64,000 bases of DNA from Sphingomonas ginkgonis (GTDB taxonomy: Bacteria; Pseudomonadota; Alphaproteobacteria; Sphingomonadales; Sphingomonadaceae). The notes below the pieces were generated by a model. The model worked only from the letters and a program-made list of their open reading frames with translations. It did not search any database and was not told the DNA's origin. The translations under genes and the position numbers were made by a program. Location of the stretch: NCBI RefSeq assembly GCF_003970925.1, contig NZ_RWJF01000001.1:1916501-1980500 (forward strand). Direction: 5' to 3'. Shown piece by piece: positions 45,138 through 54,632 of the stretch (position 1 is the stretch's first letter; the number at the start of each line of letters is the position of its first letter).

Positions 45138-46142
45138 TCAGCCCGGCGGAGTAGCGCTGTTGTCCGGCGCAGGTGGCGGGGCCTGGTCGGGCTCGGTCTG
45201 CTCCTCGGACGGGGGCTGCGCTTCGGGAACGGGAGGCGGCGAGGGCTCGGTCACGTCCTCGTCGGCCGGCGCACGGGCCTGCTCGGCGGGCGGGAGCGGC
45301 GGGAGCGGCCGGGTCGTCTCATATTCCTCGCCGGGCTGCGGTCGCCGCGCTGGCGCGCTCTTCGGAGGCGCCTTGTTCGCCGGCACCGGGAGGCCCCGGT
45401 AGACGCAAGAGTCGAGACCGTCGTGGCCGACCACCCCGAGCCGGGCCAGGATCGAATTGCCGTAGCGGCGGGTGAAGCCTTTCGGAGCGATGGCGCCGCG
45501 CTTCTTGGGGAGAGGCAGGATGGCGGCCAGCCGCGCGGCCTCGGACCCGCTCATCGCGCTGGCATCATGACCGTAGTAGCGCTCCGACCCGGCGTTGACG
45601 CCGTAGGTCCCGATCCCGGTCTCGGCGAGGTTGAGGTAGACCTCCATGATCCGCCGCTTGCCCCAGAGATTCTCGATGAGGAAGGTGAACCAGGCTTCGA
45701 GCCCTTTGCGGACATAGCCGCCGCCCTGCCACAGGAAGGCGTTCTTGGCGGTCTGCTGGCTGATGGTCGAACCGCCGCGGATCCGTCCGCCCGAGGCGTT
45801 GCGCTTCATCGCATCCTCCATCGCCTCGAAGTCGAAGCCGTGATGCGCGCAGAACTTGCTGTCCTCCGCGCCGATCGCGGCGCGGACCATGTCGCGGTCG
45901 ATGGTCGAGATCGGCATCCACGCCCGCTCGGCGCCGCGGCCCGCAATCATGTCGCCGAGCATGGTGAAGGTGATCGGCGGATTGACGAAGCGATATGCGG
46001 CTACCCACAGCACCGAGCCGACCACTGCCGCGAACAGGGTGATGACAAGAAATCGCAGCAGCCTACCGAGGAACGAACCGCCGCCGCCTCGGCGGCCCCG
46101 CTTATACTTGGGGATCGACCTGCTTGTGCTGCTTCGCGCCAT
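45138..46142 (-). CDS. mtgA: Monofunctional peptidoglycan glycosyltransferase
   Basis: A GT51 enzyme that polymerises lipid II into glycan strands. It has a basic cytoplasmic N-terminus, one membrane span (about residues 30-50), and the catalytic Glu in AAIGAEDSKFCAHHGFD followed by RIRGGSTISQQTAKNAFLW and KRRIMEVYLNLAE. The GT51 domain ends at about residue 230. A C-terminal tail of about 100 residues, rich in Pro, Glu and Ala, is unusual: the typical MtgA is 220-240 residues and this one is 334. No transpeptidase domain is present. Confidence 0.9.
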   Translation of the reverse strand: MARSSTSRSIPKYKRGRRGGGGSFLGRLLRFLVITLFAAVVGSVLWVAAYRFVNPPITFTMLGDMIAGRGAERAWMPISTIDRDMVRAAIGAEDSKFCAHHGFDFEAMEDAMKRNASGGRIRGGSTISQQTAKNAFLWQGGGYVRKGLEAWFTFLIENLWGKRRIMEVYLNLAETGIGTYGVNAGSERYYGHDASAMSGSEAARLAAILPLPKKRGAIAPKGFTRRYGNSILARLGVVGHDGLDSCVYRGLPVPANKAPPKSAPARRPQPGEEYETTRPLPPLPPAEQARAPADEDVTEPSPPPVPEAQPPSEEQTEPDQAPPPAPDNSATPPG

Positions 46143-46233
46143 GCAGCCGGCGTAGCGGGCCTGGGCGGGCCTCTCAAGATCGGTCCATCGTCGCCTTGCC
46201 GCGGTGCAGCGAGGGATTTACATCGCGCTCATC

Positions 46234-48888
46234 ATGACCTCGACCAACGACGTTCGCCGCAGCTTCCTCGACTATTTCGAGAAGGCCGGCCATGCCCGGG
46301 TGCCCTCCGCCCCGCTGGTGCCGCACAACGACCCGACGCTGATGTTCGTCAATGCCGGGATGGTGCCGTTCAAGAACGTCTTCACCGGGCTCGAAACCCG
46401 GCCCTATTCGACCGCGTCCAGCTCGCAGAAGTGTGTTCGTGCTGGCGGCAAGCACAACGACCTCGACAATGTCGGCTACACCGCGAGGCATCACACCTTC
46501 TTCGAGATGCTGGGGAATTTCTCCTTCGGCGATTATTTCAAGGAACAGGCGATCCACCACGCCTGGACCCTGATCACCAAGGAATGGGGCCTGTCGCCGG
46601 ATCGGCTGACCGCCACCGTCTATCACACCGACGACGAGGCGTTCGGCCTGTGGCAGAAGATCGCCGGGCTGCCCGAACATCGCATCATCCGCATCCCGAC
46701 CAAGGATAATTTCTGGGCGATGGGCGACGACGGGCCGTGTGGGCCGTGCTCGGAGATCTTCTTCGACCATGGCGAGCATATCCCCGGTGGGCCGCCCGGA
46801 AGCCCGGACGAGGACGGCGACCGCTTCGTCGAGATCTGGAACCTCGTCTTCATGCAGTATGAGCAGGCGGCGGGGGAAATCGTCTCCGAGCTTCCGAAGA
46901 AGTCGATCGACACCGGCATGGGCCTCGAGCGGATCGCCGCCGTGCTGCAGGGCGTGCCGGACAATTATGACACCGACACGTTCAAGGCGCTGATCCACGC
47001 CTCGGAGGAATTGACCCGGACCCGCGCCGAGGGCGAGCAGAAGGCGAGCCACCGGGTGATCGCCGACCATCTCCGCGCCTCGGGCTTCCTCGTCGCGGAT
47101 GGCGTGCTGCCGGCCAACGAAGGGCGAGGCTATGTGCTGCGCCGGATCATGCGGCGGGCGATGCGCCATGCCCACCTGCTCGGCGCGAAGGAGCCGCTGA
47201 TGCACCGGCTGGTGCCCGCGCTGGTTGCCGAGATGGGCGCCCCCTATCCCGAGTTGGTCCGCGCCCAGCCGCTGATCGAAGCGACGCTGGCGCAGGAGGA
47301 AACGCGCTTCCGCCAGACGCTGGCGAACGGGCTCAAGCTGCTCGACGAAGCGACCGGCGGGATGGACAAGGGCGGCACGCTGCCCGGCGAGACCGCCTTC
47401 AAGCTCTACGACACGTTCGGCTTTCCATACGACCTTACCGAGGACGCGCTGCGCGCCCGCGGGCTGCGGGTCGAGCGCGGGGGGTTCGACGCGGCCATGG
47501 CGCGGCAGAAGGCCGCGGCCCGGGCGGCCTGGAAGGGCTCGGGCGACAAGGCCAGCGACGAGCTGTGGTTCGACTTCGCCGAGGAGCAGGGGCCGACCGA
47601 GTTCATCGGTTATTCGGGGACCGAGGGCGAGGGCGTGGTCCTCGCGCTCGTCAGGGACGGCCAGCGGGTCGAGCGTGCCGAAGTCGGCGAAACGGTCGAC
47701 GTGCTGCTCAACCAGACGCCCTTCTATGGGGAGAGCGGCGGACAGGTCGGCGATGCCGGGAAACTGACCAGTCTCAAGCGCTTCGAAGGCGCTGTCGAGG
47801 ACACGTCGAAGCCGCTCGGCCGGCTCCACGCGCTTCGCACCCGGGTCGTCGCGGGTGAGCTCGCCGTGGGCGACACGCTGCACCAGTCGGTCGATGTCGA
47901 ACGACGCGACGCGACCCGGGCGAACCATAGCGCCACCCACCTGCTCCACGCCGCGCTGCGGCACCGGCTCGGGACGCACGTCACGCAGAAGGGCAGCCTG
48001 GTCGCGCCCGACCGGCTCCGCTTCGACTTCTCGCACCCGAATGCGCTCACGGGCGACGACATCGCCGCGATCGAGACCGAGGTGAACCGGCACATCCGCG
48101 ACAACCAGCCGGTCGGAACCCGGCTGATGACCCCCGACGAGGCGATCGCCGAGGGCGCGATGGCGCTGTTCGGGGAAAAATACGGCGACGAGGTGCGGGT
48201 GCTGTCGATGGGCCGCAACCCGGACGCGACCTATTCGGTGGAGCTGTGCGGCGGGACCCATGTCACGGCGCTGGGCGACATTGCGATCTTCAAGATCGTG
48301 TCGGAAAGCGCGGTCAGTTCGGGCGTGCGGCGGATCGAGGCGCTGACCGGCGAGGCGGCGCGGCAATGGCTGCTGCAGCGCGACCAGCGGCTGCGTGAGA
48401 TCGCCGCCAGCCTCAAGAGCGCGCCCGACGAGGCACCGGCCCGCGTCGCCGCGCTGGTCGAGAGTGCCCGCCGGCTCGAGCGCGAACTGGCTGAAGCGAG
48501 AAAGCAGCTCGCCATGGGCGGCGGCGGCAAGGCCGAGGCAGCCGGTCCGGAGCAGGTCGCGGGGCTGAGCTTCCTCGGGCAGAGCGTCGAGGGGCTCGAC
48601 CCCAAGGCGCTGCGCGGCGAGATCGATGCGCTGAAGCAGCGGCTCGGCTCGGGCGTGGCGGCGCTGATCGCGGTCAACGAGGGCCGGGCCAGCGTCGCGG
48701 TCGGGGTCACTGGAGACCTCGCCGGCCAGGTCAGCGCGGTCGACCTCGTCAAGGCGGCGGTCGCGGCGCTCGGCGGGCAGGGCGGCGGCGGCCGTCCCGA
48801 CATGGCGCAGGGCGGCGGTCCGGACGGCAGCAAGGCCAACGAGGCGCTATCGGCGATCCGCGATGCGCTGGAGAAGGCGGCGGCTTAA
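46234..48888 (+). CDS. alaS: Alanyl-tRNA synthetase
   Basis: A 884-residue class II synthetase. The N-terminal catalytic domain begins [21 protein letters not shown]. The editing domain has the zinc-binding [11 protein letters not shown] (about residue 567) and CGGTH (about residue 672), which deacylates Ser- and Gly-tRNA-Ala. The C-terminal C-Ala domain contains [19 protein letters not shown] and a Gly-rich end. The ATG at 46234 is the family start; a GTG ten codons upstream is less likely. The gap upstream, shared with divergent mtgA, shows nothing else. Confidence 0.96.
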   Translation: MTSTNDVRRSFLDYFEKAGHARVPSAPLVPHNDPTLMFVNAGMVPFKNVFTGLETRPYSTASSSQKCVRAGGKHNDLDNVGYTARHHTFFEMLGNFSFGDYFKEQAIHHAWTLITKEWGLSPDRLTATVYHTDDEAFGLWQKIAGLPEHRIIRIPTKDNFWAMGDDGPCGPCSEIFFDHGEHIPGGPPGSPDEDGDRFVEIWNLVFMQYEQAAGEIVSELPKKSIDTGMGLERIAAVLQGVPDNYDTDTFKALIHASEELTRTRAEGEQKASHRVIADHLRASGFLVADGVLPANEGRGYVLRRIMRRAMRHAHLLGAKEPLMHRLVPALVAEMGAPYPELVRAQPLIEATLAQEETRFRQTLANGLKLLDEATGGMDKGGTLPGETAFKLYDTFGFPYDLTEDALRARGLRVERGGFDAAMARQKAAARAAWKGSGDKASDELWFDFAEEQGPTEFIGYSGTEGEGVVLALVRDGQRVERAEVGETVDVLLNQTPFYGESGGQVGDAGKLTSLKRFEGAVEDTSKPLGRLHALRTRVVAGELAVGDTLHQSVDVERRDATRANHSATHLLHAALRHRLGTHVTQKGSLVAPDRLRFDFSHPNALTGDDIAAIETEVNRHIRDNQPVGTRLMTPDEAIAEGAMALFGEKYGDEVRVLSMGRNPDATYSVELCGGTHVTALGDIAIFKIVSESAVSSGVRRIEALTGEAARQWLLQRDQRLREIAASLKSAPDEAPARVAALVESARRLERELAEARKQLAMGGGGKAEAAGPEQVAGLSFLGQSVEGLDPKALRGEIDALKQRLGSGVAALIAVNEGRASVAVGVTGDLAGQVSAVDLVKAAVAALGGQGGGGRPDMAQGGGPDGSKANEALSAIRDALEKAAA

Positions 48889-48978
48889 GCCGGACCTTCG
48901 GCTGTCCGGAGCATGGCCGCTTGCTCAATCGTCGTGCCTGTGTTTGTTTCGGCAAACGGATGATTGGGGAGCATTCCA

Positions 48979-49431
48979 ATGCGTCGACTTCTGTTTACCG
49001 CCGGACTGTTAGTCGGCACCAGCCACGCGATCGCCTACGGGCAGTCCGCAGGCGCTCCATCCGGTCCGACACCAGACATCAGCAAGTCGGACATGGCTGC
49101 GCATGATACCGCAACCCAGCCCAGCAATCTCGATGCCCTCCGCAACGGCGTCCGTTCCAACGATTTCGATCGGACTGCGGAGCGCATGCGGGAGAAGCTC
49201 GGACCCGCTCGGCCCGCGACGGCCAAGGAACTGATTGCGGGCGCGCCGATCAACGACAACACCGGGGTGGGAATTGCCACCGTGGTCTCGGTCGATGCTG
49301 ACGGAGTGACCGTCGGCATGGGCTCGTCGAAGGTCAAGGTCCCAGCGAACGCGTTCGGTCACAATCGGGTCGGGCTCATGCTCGACATGACGAAGGCGGC
49401 CTTCGAGAAGCTGGTCGCCGGGGCAAGCTAG
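48979..49431 (+). CDS. Exported protein of unknown function
   Basis: A 150-residue protein with a signal peptide (MRRLLFTAGLLVGTSHAIAYG). The mature N-terminus is flexible; the last 55 residues form a beta-rich domain (GVGIATVVSVDADGVTVGMGSSKVKVPANAF, then LMLDMTKAAFEKLVAG) resembling a short PRC-barrel-like or KOW-like fold. No family is assigned with confidence. It lies 91 bases downstream of alaS with its own start and is convergent with the antiporter gene, five bases away. Confidence 0.7.
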   Translation: MRRLLFTAGLLVGTSHAIAYGQSAGAPSGPTPDISKSDMAAHDTATQPSNLDALRNGVRSNDFDRTAERMREKLGPARPATAKELIAGAPINDNTGVGIATVVSVDADGVTVGMGSSKVKVPANAFGHNRVGLMLDMTKAAFEKLVAGAS

Positions 49432-49436
49432 CAGCC

Positions 49437-51218
49437 CTACCGCTCCGTTGTCGCGACCGTTGGCAGCAGGTCTCGCGCGCGGCGTCGACCCAGGCTCGGT
49501 TCCTCGGCCAATTCGCCCGCAGCCATGATCTCCGACCGGAGCTGGGCGCGCTTTTCGTGGATCGAGGCGATCACCGGGCCCATCGCCAGTCCGACGTCGA
49601 CCAGCACCGCCTCCGACAGCTGGAGCGAGGCTTCGAGCGTTTCCGGAACCGCGTCGGTCACTCCGGCGCGGTAGAGCTGGGCGGCATGGGCGGTGTCGCG
49701 GGCCCGGGCGATGATCGGGAGGTCGGGGGCGGCCGAGCGGAGCTGCCGCGCCAGCCGGACGACCTGGACCGGGTCGTCCATCGTCAGGACCAGGGCGCGG
49801 GCGTCGGCGACGTGCAGATGCTCGACCAGCTCGCGGCGCGAGGCATCGCCGAACAGGACGTTGAACCCGTCCTGGCGCGCGCTCTTCACCGCATCGATGT
49901 CGCTCTCGACCGCCAGATAGGGCCGGCCATGTTCCTGCAGCATGGTGGCGACCAGCCGGCCGACCCGGCCAAAGCCGAACAGCAGCACCCGGCCCTCGCT
50001 CTTCTCCTCGGTCGGCAAGGCGGCGCGGTCGACCCGGCGGGCCAGCGCGCGTCCGACGATCCCGAGCAGGGGGGTCACCGTTAGCCCCAGCGCCGTGACC
50101 GCCTGCCAGAAGGTCGCCGCGTCGGGCCGGATCACCCCGGCGGCGGTGCCCGCGCCGAGCAGGATCAGAGTCGTTTCCGACGGGCTCGACATGAGCAGCC
50201 CGGTCTCGGCGGCAATCCCCTTTCCGGCACCGCTCGCCCGCAGCAGCAGACCGGTGACCAGCGCCTTCGCCACCAGGACCAGCAGCAGCGCAAACAGCAG
50301 CTCGTGCCAGCGGTCGAGCAGCATGCGAAGGTCGAGCCGCATCCCGACGCTGATGAGGAAGACGCCGAGCGCCAAGCCCTTGAACGGCGCGGTGATCGCT
50401 TCGACCTCGCCGCCATATTCCGTCTCGGCGATCAGGACGCCCGCCAGTAGCGCTCCCATCAGGGCGGACAGGCCGACCGCGCCCGTCGCCAGTGCCGAGA
50501 CGATGACCACGAGCAGCGAGATGGAGAGGAAGAGCTCCGGGCTTTTGGTGCGAGCCGCCTGCGCGAACAGCGGCGGGAGCAGGTAGCGCCCAGCGATGAG
50601 CATGGTCGCGATCACCGCGGCGCCCTGCCACGCCACCTTCCACAGTGCCGCCAGATCGCTGCCGCCGCCCAGCGTCCCGAACAGGAAGAGGAGCGGGACC
50701 AGCGCGATATCTTCGAACAGCAGCATGGCGAAGGCGGCACGACCGACCGGGCTTTCGGTCCCGGCGATCGGCAGCACCAGCGCGGTCGAGGACATGGCGA
50801 GCGCCACGCCGAGCACCAGCGCGGCGGCGAAGCTGTTGCCCATCGCCATCAGCCCGCCGCCGACGAGCAGGGCCGACCCGAACAGCTCGGCCGGACCGAT
50901 CCGGAAGATCTGCCGCCGCATCGCCTTCAGGCGGCGGAAGCTCAGCTCCAGCCCGATCGAAAAGAGCAGCATGATGATCCCGAACTCGGCGAAGGGTTCG
51001 ACGGCGTGCGGGTCCGAGATGCTGACGGCATGAAGCCACGGATAGCGGGTGTTGAGCGCGCCGAGGGCGAACGGGCCCGCGATGATCCCGACCAGGATGA
51101 AGCCGAGCACGGGGTTGATCCGCAGCCGGGCGAACGCCGGGATCACGATCCCCGCCGCGCCGAGGATGGTCAGCGCGTCCGAGAGCGCAGGGGTGACGGT
51201 CACTGCTTCTCCGGCCAT
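49437..51218 (-). CDS. CPA2 family monovalent cation:proton antiporter (KefB-like)
   Basis: A 593-residue inner-membrane antiporter. About twelve helices (residues about 15-395) include the FEDIALVPLLFLFG stretch with the acidic pair and ALMGALLAGVLIAETEY. A cytosolic TrkA-N (RCK) domain follows, with nucleotide-binding GFGRVGRLVATML (about residue 412) and the SDIDAVKSARQDG region. The C-terminal tail is short and basic. KefB/KefC-type systems export K+ in exchange for H+ under electrophile stress; glutathione gating cannot be judged here. It is convergent with the exported-protein gene. Confidence 0.9.
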   Translation of the reverse strand: MAGEAVTVTPALSDALTILGAAGIVIPAFARLRINPVLGFILVGIIAGPFALGALNTRYPWLHAVSISDPHAVEPFAEFGIIMLLFSIGLELSFRRLKAMRRQIFRIGPAELFGSALLVGGGLMAMGNSFAAALVLGVALAMSSTALVLPIAGTESPVGRAAFAMLLFEDIALVPLLFLFGTLGGGSDLAALWKVAWQGAAVIATMLIAGRYLLPPLFAQAARTKSPELFLSISLLVVIVSALATGAVGLSALMGALLAGVLIAETEYGGEVEAITAPFKGLALGVFLISVGMRLDLRMLLDRWHELLFALLLVLVAKALVTGLLLRASGAGKGIAAETGLLMSSPSETTLILLGAGTAAGVIRPDAATFWQAVTALGLTVTPLLGIVGRALARRVDRAALPTEEKSEGRVLLFGFGRVGRLVATMLQEHGRPYLAVESDIDAVKSARQDGFNVLFGDASRRELVEHLHVADARALVLTMDDPVQVVRLARQLRSAAPDLPIIARARDTAHAAQLYRAGVTDAVPETLEASLQLSEAVLVDVGLAMGPVIASIHEKRAQLRSEIMAAGELAEEPSLGRRRARDLLPTVATTER

Positions 51219-51313
51219 GCGTCCATTAAGCAGGATGGGCCGGGCATGTCACGGCGGCACCGCGCGCCGCCATCGTGCGTTGCACGGTGCAACTGGACAC
51301 GAGGAGAAGCGCG

Positions 51314-51526
51314 ATGGCGAACGACCTGAAGAGCGGCGACAAGGTAAGCTGGAAAAGTCACGGCGGCACGGCCCACGGCAAGGTCGTGAAGAAGGTCACC
51401 AGCGAGATGGAGATCAAGGGCCACCACGTCGCTGCGTCCAAGGACAATCCCGAATATCTCGTCGAGACGGACGAGGGAAAGCAGGCCGCGCACAAGAAAG
51501 AGGCGCTGACCAAGACCACGAAGTGA
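51314..51526 (+). CDS. DUF2945 / hypervirulence-associated TUDOR-like small protein
   Basis: A 70-residue soluble protein with the small barrel motif GDKVSWKSHGGTAHGKVVKK and the ending EYLVETDEGKQAAHKKEALTK, matching the TUDOR-like DUF2945 group. The function is unknown. GAGGAGAAG precedes the ATG at 51314; the frame has an earlier ATG 13 codons upstream. Its TGA overlaps the GTG start of the FAD monooxygenase, so translation is coupled. Confidence 0.85.
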   Translation: MANDLKSGDKVSWKSHGGTAHGKVVKKVTSEMEIKGHHVAASKDNPEYLVETDEGKQAAHKKEALTKTTK

Positions 51527-52743
51527 CGCATTGCCGCCGCGGGCCGGACTGGAGCCGGCCCGACCTCCTGATCGTCGGCGGCGGCCCGTGCGGGATCATG
51601 GCCGGCCTGCTCTTCGCGCGCGTCGGCGTGCGGGTGCAGGTCGTGGAAAAGCACGGCGATTTCCTGCACGATTTCCGCGGCGACACCGTCCACCCGTCGA
51701 CCATGGCGGTGCTTGGCCAACTCGGGCTGCTCGACGCCTTCCTGGCTCGCCCGCACCAGCGGCTGAGCCGGGCCGAGCTCCGCATCGCGGGACAGGACAT
51801 GATCGTCGGCGATCTGAGCCGGGTGCCTGGTCCGACGCCGTTCGTCGCCATGGTGCCGCAGTGGGAGTTTCTCGACTTCCTGCGCCGCGAAGCCTCTCGG
51901 CTTGACACCTTCCGGATGGACATGGCCTGCCCGGTCGAGCGACTGATCGAGGAAGACGGGCGAATTGCCGGGGCACGGCTGGCGGGCGGCGACGAGATCC
52001 GGGCCGGGCTGACGATCGCCGCCGACGGGCGTCGAAGCATTGTCCGGCGCGACTCCCTGCTCCCGGTCAAGGACCTGGGTTCGCCAATCGACGTCTTCTG
52101 GTTCGAACTTCCGAAGCGGAACGGCCGGGCCGCGGGGCTCAAGATCGCGGTGGATGGCGGCCGAATCCTGGTTCGGGTGGATCGGGGGAGCTACTGGCAA
52201 TGCGCGCTCGTCTTCCCGAAGGGTCGGGCGGATAAACTGAAGGCCCGCGGGATCGCTGCGATCCGAACCGAGATCGAGGCCGTCGACTCGCGGCTGGGCA
52301 GGCTGTCGGCCGACCTCGCCAGCCTTGACGACCTCCACCTGCTCGAAGTGTCGCTCGACCGGCTCACCCGCTGGCACCGACCCGGACTGCTGGCGATCGG
52401 CGACGCGGCCCACGCGATGAGCCCGATGGGCGGGATCGGGATCAATCTCGCGATCCAGGATGCGGTCGCGGCCGCGAACCTGCTGGCGCCTGCGCTGGCC
52501 GGCGGCGCGGACGTCGATGCGCTGCTGCACAAGGTGCAGCGTCGCCGTCATGGCAGCACGCGGCTCATCCAGCTGGTCCAGAAGATCGCCCAGGACTGGG
52601 TGCTCGCGCCCATGCTCGGCCGTGGCAAGCCGATCAGCGGGCCGCCATTGCCATTGCTGCTCCTCCAGCGCTTCCCGGCGCTCCGGCGCATCCCCGGTCG
52701 CGCGATCGCGCTCGGGATCCGGCAGGAGCGCGTCGCCGCCTAG
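51523..52743 (+). CDS. FAD-dependent oxidoreductase/monooxygenase, first copy
   Basis: A 406-residue flavoprotein of the PHBH/UbiH fold. FAD motifs are LLIVGGGPCGIMAG at the N-terminus and GDAAHAMSPMGGIGINLAIQ near residue 295, with FRGDTVHPST between. The isoalloxazine-contact region and substrate domain are complete. The GTG overlaps the stop of the small TUDOR-like gene. It is followed after 33 bases by a close paralogue, so the two are a tandem duplication. The substrate is unknown; an aromatic or quinone-ring hydroxylase is likely. Confidence 0.85.
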   Translation: MTHCRRGPDWSRPDLLIVGGGPCGIMAGLLFARVGVRVQVVEKHGDFLHDFRGDTVHPSTMAVLGQLGLLDAFLARPHQRLSRAELRIAGQDMIVGDLSRVPGPTPFVAMVPQWEFLDFLRREASRLDTFRMDMACPVERLIEEDGRIAGARLAGGDEIRAGLTIAADGRRSIVRRDSLLPVKDLGSPIDVFWFELPKRNGRAAGLKIAVDGGRILVRVDRGSYWQCALVFPKGRADKLKARGIAAIRTEIEAVDSRLGRLSADLASLDDLHLLEVSLDRLTRWHRPGLLAIGDAAHAMSPMGGIGINLAIQDAVAAANLLAPALAGGADVDALLHKVQRRRHGSTRLIQLVQKIAQDWVLAPMLGRGKPISGPPLPLLLLQRFPALRRIPGRAIALGIRQERVAA

Positions 52744-52776
52744 GCGCGCGGTTCGCCCGGCGCTATGCTGGGTGGC

Positions 52777-53976
52777 ATGAACGACCGCGATCTCCTGATC
52801 GTCGGCGGGGGCCCGGCCGGGGTGATGGCCGGCTATCTGTTCGCCCGTGCCGGCGTCCAAGTCACCATCTTCGAAAAGCACCAGGACTTCTTCCGCGATT
52901 TCCGCGGCGACACCGTCCATCCCTCGACGATGGAGATCCTGTCCGAGCTTGGCCTGCTCGACCGCTTCCTTCAGCGTCCGCACAACCGGCTCGATCGGGC
53001 CGAGATTCGGATTGCCGGGCACGATTGGCTGGTCGCCGACCTGTCGCACCTCGACACGCCCGCGCCGTTTGTCGCGATGATGCCGCAGTGGGAGTTCCTC
53101 GACTTCCTCCGCGACGAAGGGAGCCGCTTCCCGGGGTTCGAGCTGGAGATGGAGAAGGAGGTCAGCGGCTTCCTCGAAGCGGAGGGCCGGATCGTCGGGG
53201 TTCGCCTCGCCGACGGCAGCGAGCGGAGGGCGCGGCTGGTGATCGCCGCCGACGGCCGCTCGTCGCTGGTCCGAAAGGAGTCCATGCTCCCGTTGCAGGC
53301 GCTCGGCGCGCCGATGGACATCCTGTGGTTCCGCATTCCCAAGGGTCACGCCGGCAACGCCCTGCGCGGCTCGGTCGAGCAGGGACGGATGCTCGTGCTG
53401 ATCGACCGCGGCGACTATTGGCAGTGCGCCTTCGTCATTCCCAAGGGCAAGGCCGCGGAGATCCTCGGGCGCGGCATGGAGGCGTTCCGGGCCACGATCC
53501 GCGAAGCCGCGGCGGACCTCGATGTGGACGCGCTGAAATCACCCGAGGACATCAGGCTGCTGAGCGTCGCGCTGGACCGGCTGACCTGCTGGCATCGGCC
53601 GGGACTGTTGGCGATCGGCGACGCGGCGCATGCGATGAGTCCGATCGGCGGGATCGGCATCAACCTCGCGATCCAGGATGCCGTGGCCGCGGCCAATTTC
53701 CTCGCCGGGCCGATGGCGGCCGGGGAGGACCCCGACCCACTTTTGCACAAGGTACAGGACAAGCGGCTGCTGCCGACACGACTCGTGCAGGGCGCTCAGA
53801 AGCTCGCGCAGGACCGGGTCGTCGGCAAGCTGATCCAGCCGGGACCGCCGCTGAACGATGCCCCGTGGCTGCTCAAGCTGCTGAACCGGTCAGCCCCGCT
53901 GCGCCGGATCCCGGGGCGACTGATCGGGCTGGGGGTGGGCCGCGAGCGGGTGCGGAGCCCGGCTGCCGTTCAGTAG
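52777..53976 (+). CDS. FAD-dependent oxidoreductase/monooxygenase, second copy
   Basis: A 399-residue paralogue of the gene before it: DLLIVGGGPAGVMAGYLF, FRGDTVHPSTMEIL, MMPQWEFLDFLRDE and GDAAHAMSPIGGIGINLAI are almost identical to the first copy, while the C-terminal substrate region has diverged. The start could be the ATG at 52777 (GGGTGG upstream) or at 52765. The last seven bases overlap the convergent zincin-like gene. Confidence 0.87.
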   Translation: MNDRDLLIVGGGPAGVMAGYLFARAGVQVTIFEKHQDFFRDFRGDTVHPSTMEILSELGLLDRFLQRPHNRLDRAEIRIAGHDWLVADLSHLDTPAPFVAMMPQWEFLDFLRDEGSRFPGFELEMEKEVSGFLEAEGRIVGVRLADGSERRARLVIAADGRSSLVRKESMLPLQALGAPMDILWFRIPKGHAGNALRGSVEQGRMLVLIDRGDYWQCAFVIPKGKAAEILGRGMEAFRATIREAAADLDVDALKSPEDIRLLSVALDRLTCWHRPGLLAIGDAAHAMSPIGGIGINLAIQDAVAAANFLAGPMAAGEDPDPLLHKVQDKRLLPTRLVQGAQKLAQDRVVGKLIQPGPPLNDAPWLLKLLNRSAPLRRIPGRLIGLGVGRERVRSPAAVQ

Positions 53977-54632
53977 GCGCCGTGCGCGGCGAACAGTCGC
54001 TCCACCGACCCGCCGTTGGCCCTGAGCTCGGCCTCGACCTGCTTGCGGCCACGCCAGTAGAGTAGGGCGGGGCGGTCCTGGCCCGACCGGACGAGCTGTT
54101 CCGCTTCGTCGTCCGACAGGCTGCCGCCGCCGGCTACCTCGTCGCAATAGCCTTCGCGCAGCCAGGCGGGAAAGCGCCAGTCGGCGAGCAGCCCGAAGCG
54201 GGCGCGGATGGCGGTGTGGGTCATCTCGTGCGCCAGCACGCCCGAGAGCGAGCGATGCGCCCCGGCGATAAGCGTGCTGCTGACCTCGTCGCGTACGACG
54301 TCGGAGCGGTTGACCACGATGCTCTCGGCGAGCGGGCGGGTGAAGGCGAAGGCGCCGTGCGCGACGTTGGCGAGGTAGAGCCAGCGCCAGCCGCCCGCGG
54401 TCAGGAAGATGGGCTGGGTGAGCTCGAGCGAGCGGCTGAGGGGAGAGCGCCGGACCTTGTCGTCCGCCAAGTGTACCAGCGTCGGCAGACGCGGGTCGAT
54501 CGGTGCCTCGCTATAGATCGCATGTCCCGCCACCTGCGCCCGGTAGGGGAACGCCAGCAGCGGCGGGACGGCGAGCGGCGACAGGAGAAGCAGCGCGAGC
54601 GCCGCGTACAACCCCCGCCGCCGCCACGTCAT
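53970..54632 (-). CDS. Membrane-anchored zincin-like protein
   Basis: A 220-residue protein with an N-terminal hydrophobic segment (GLYAALALLLLSPLAVPPLLAF). Its centre carries LAHEMTHTAIRARFG, an HExxH zinc motif, followed 19 residues later by WLREGYCDEVAGG, whose Glu is a candidate third ligand as in gluzincins of the MA-like kind. It probably faces the periplasm. The ATG overlaps the stop of icd by one base (TGATG on its own strand), so it depends on icd translation, an odd partner for a peptidase-like gene. Confidence 0.7.
   Translation of the reverse strand: MTWRRRGLYAALALLLLSPLAVPPLLAFPYRAQVAGHAIYSEAPIDPRLPTLVHLADDKVRRSPLSRSLELTQPIFLTAGGWRWLYLANVAHGAFAFTRPLAESIVVNRSDVVRDEVSSTLIAGAHRSLSGVLAHEMTHTAIRARFGLLADWRFPAWLREGYCDEVAGGGSLSDDEAEQLVRSGQDRPALLYWRGRKQVEAELRANGGSVERLFAAHGAY

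Noticed and set aside
46174..48366. Minus-strand frame of 730 codons opposite alaS
   Set aside because: Codon-bias shadow; low-complexity His/Arg/Leu/Asp composition.
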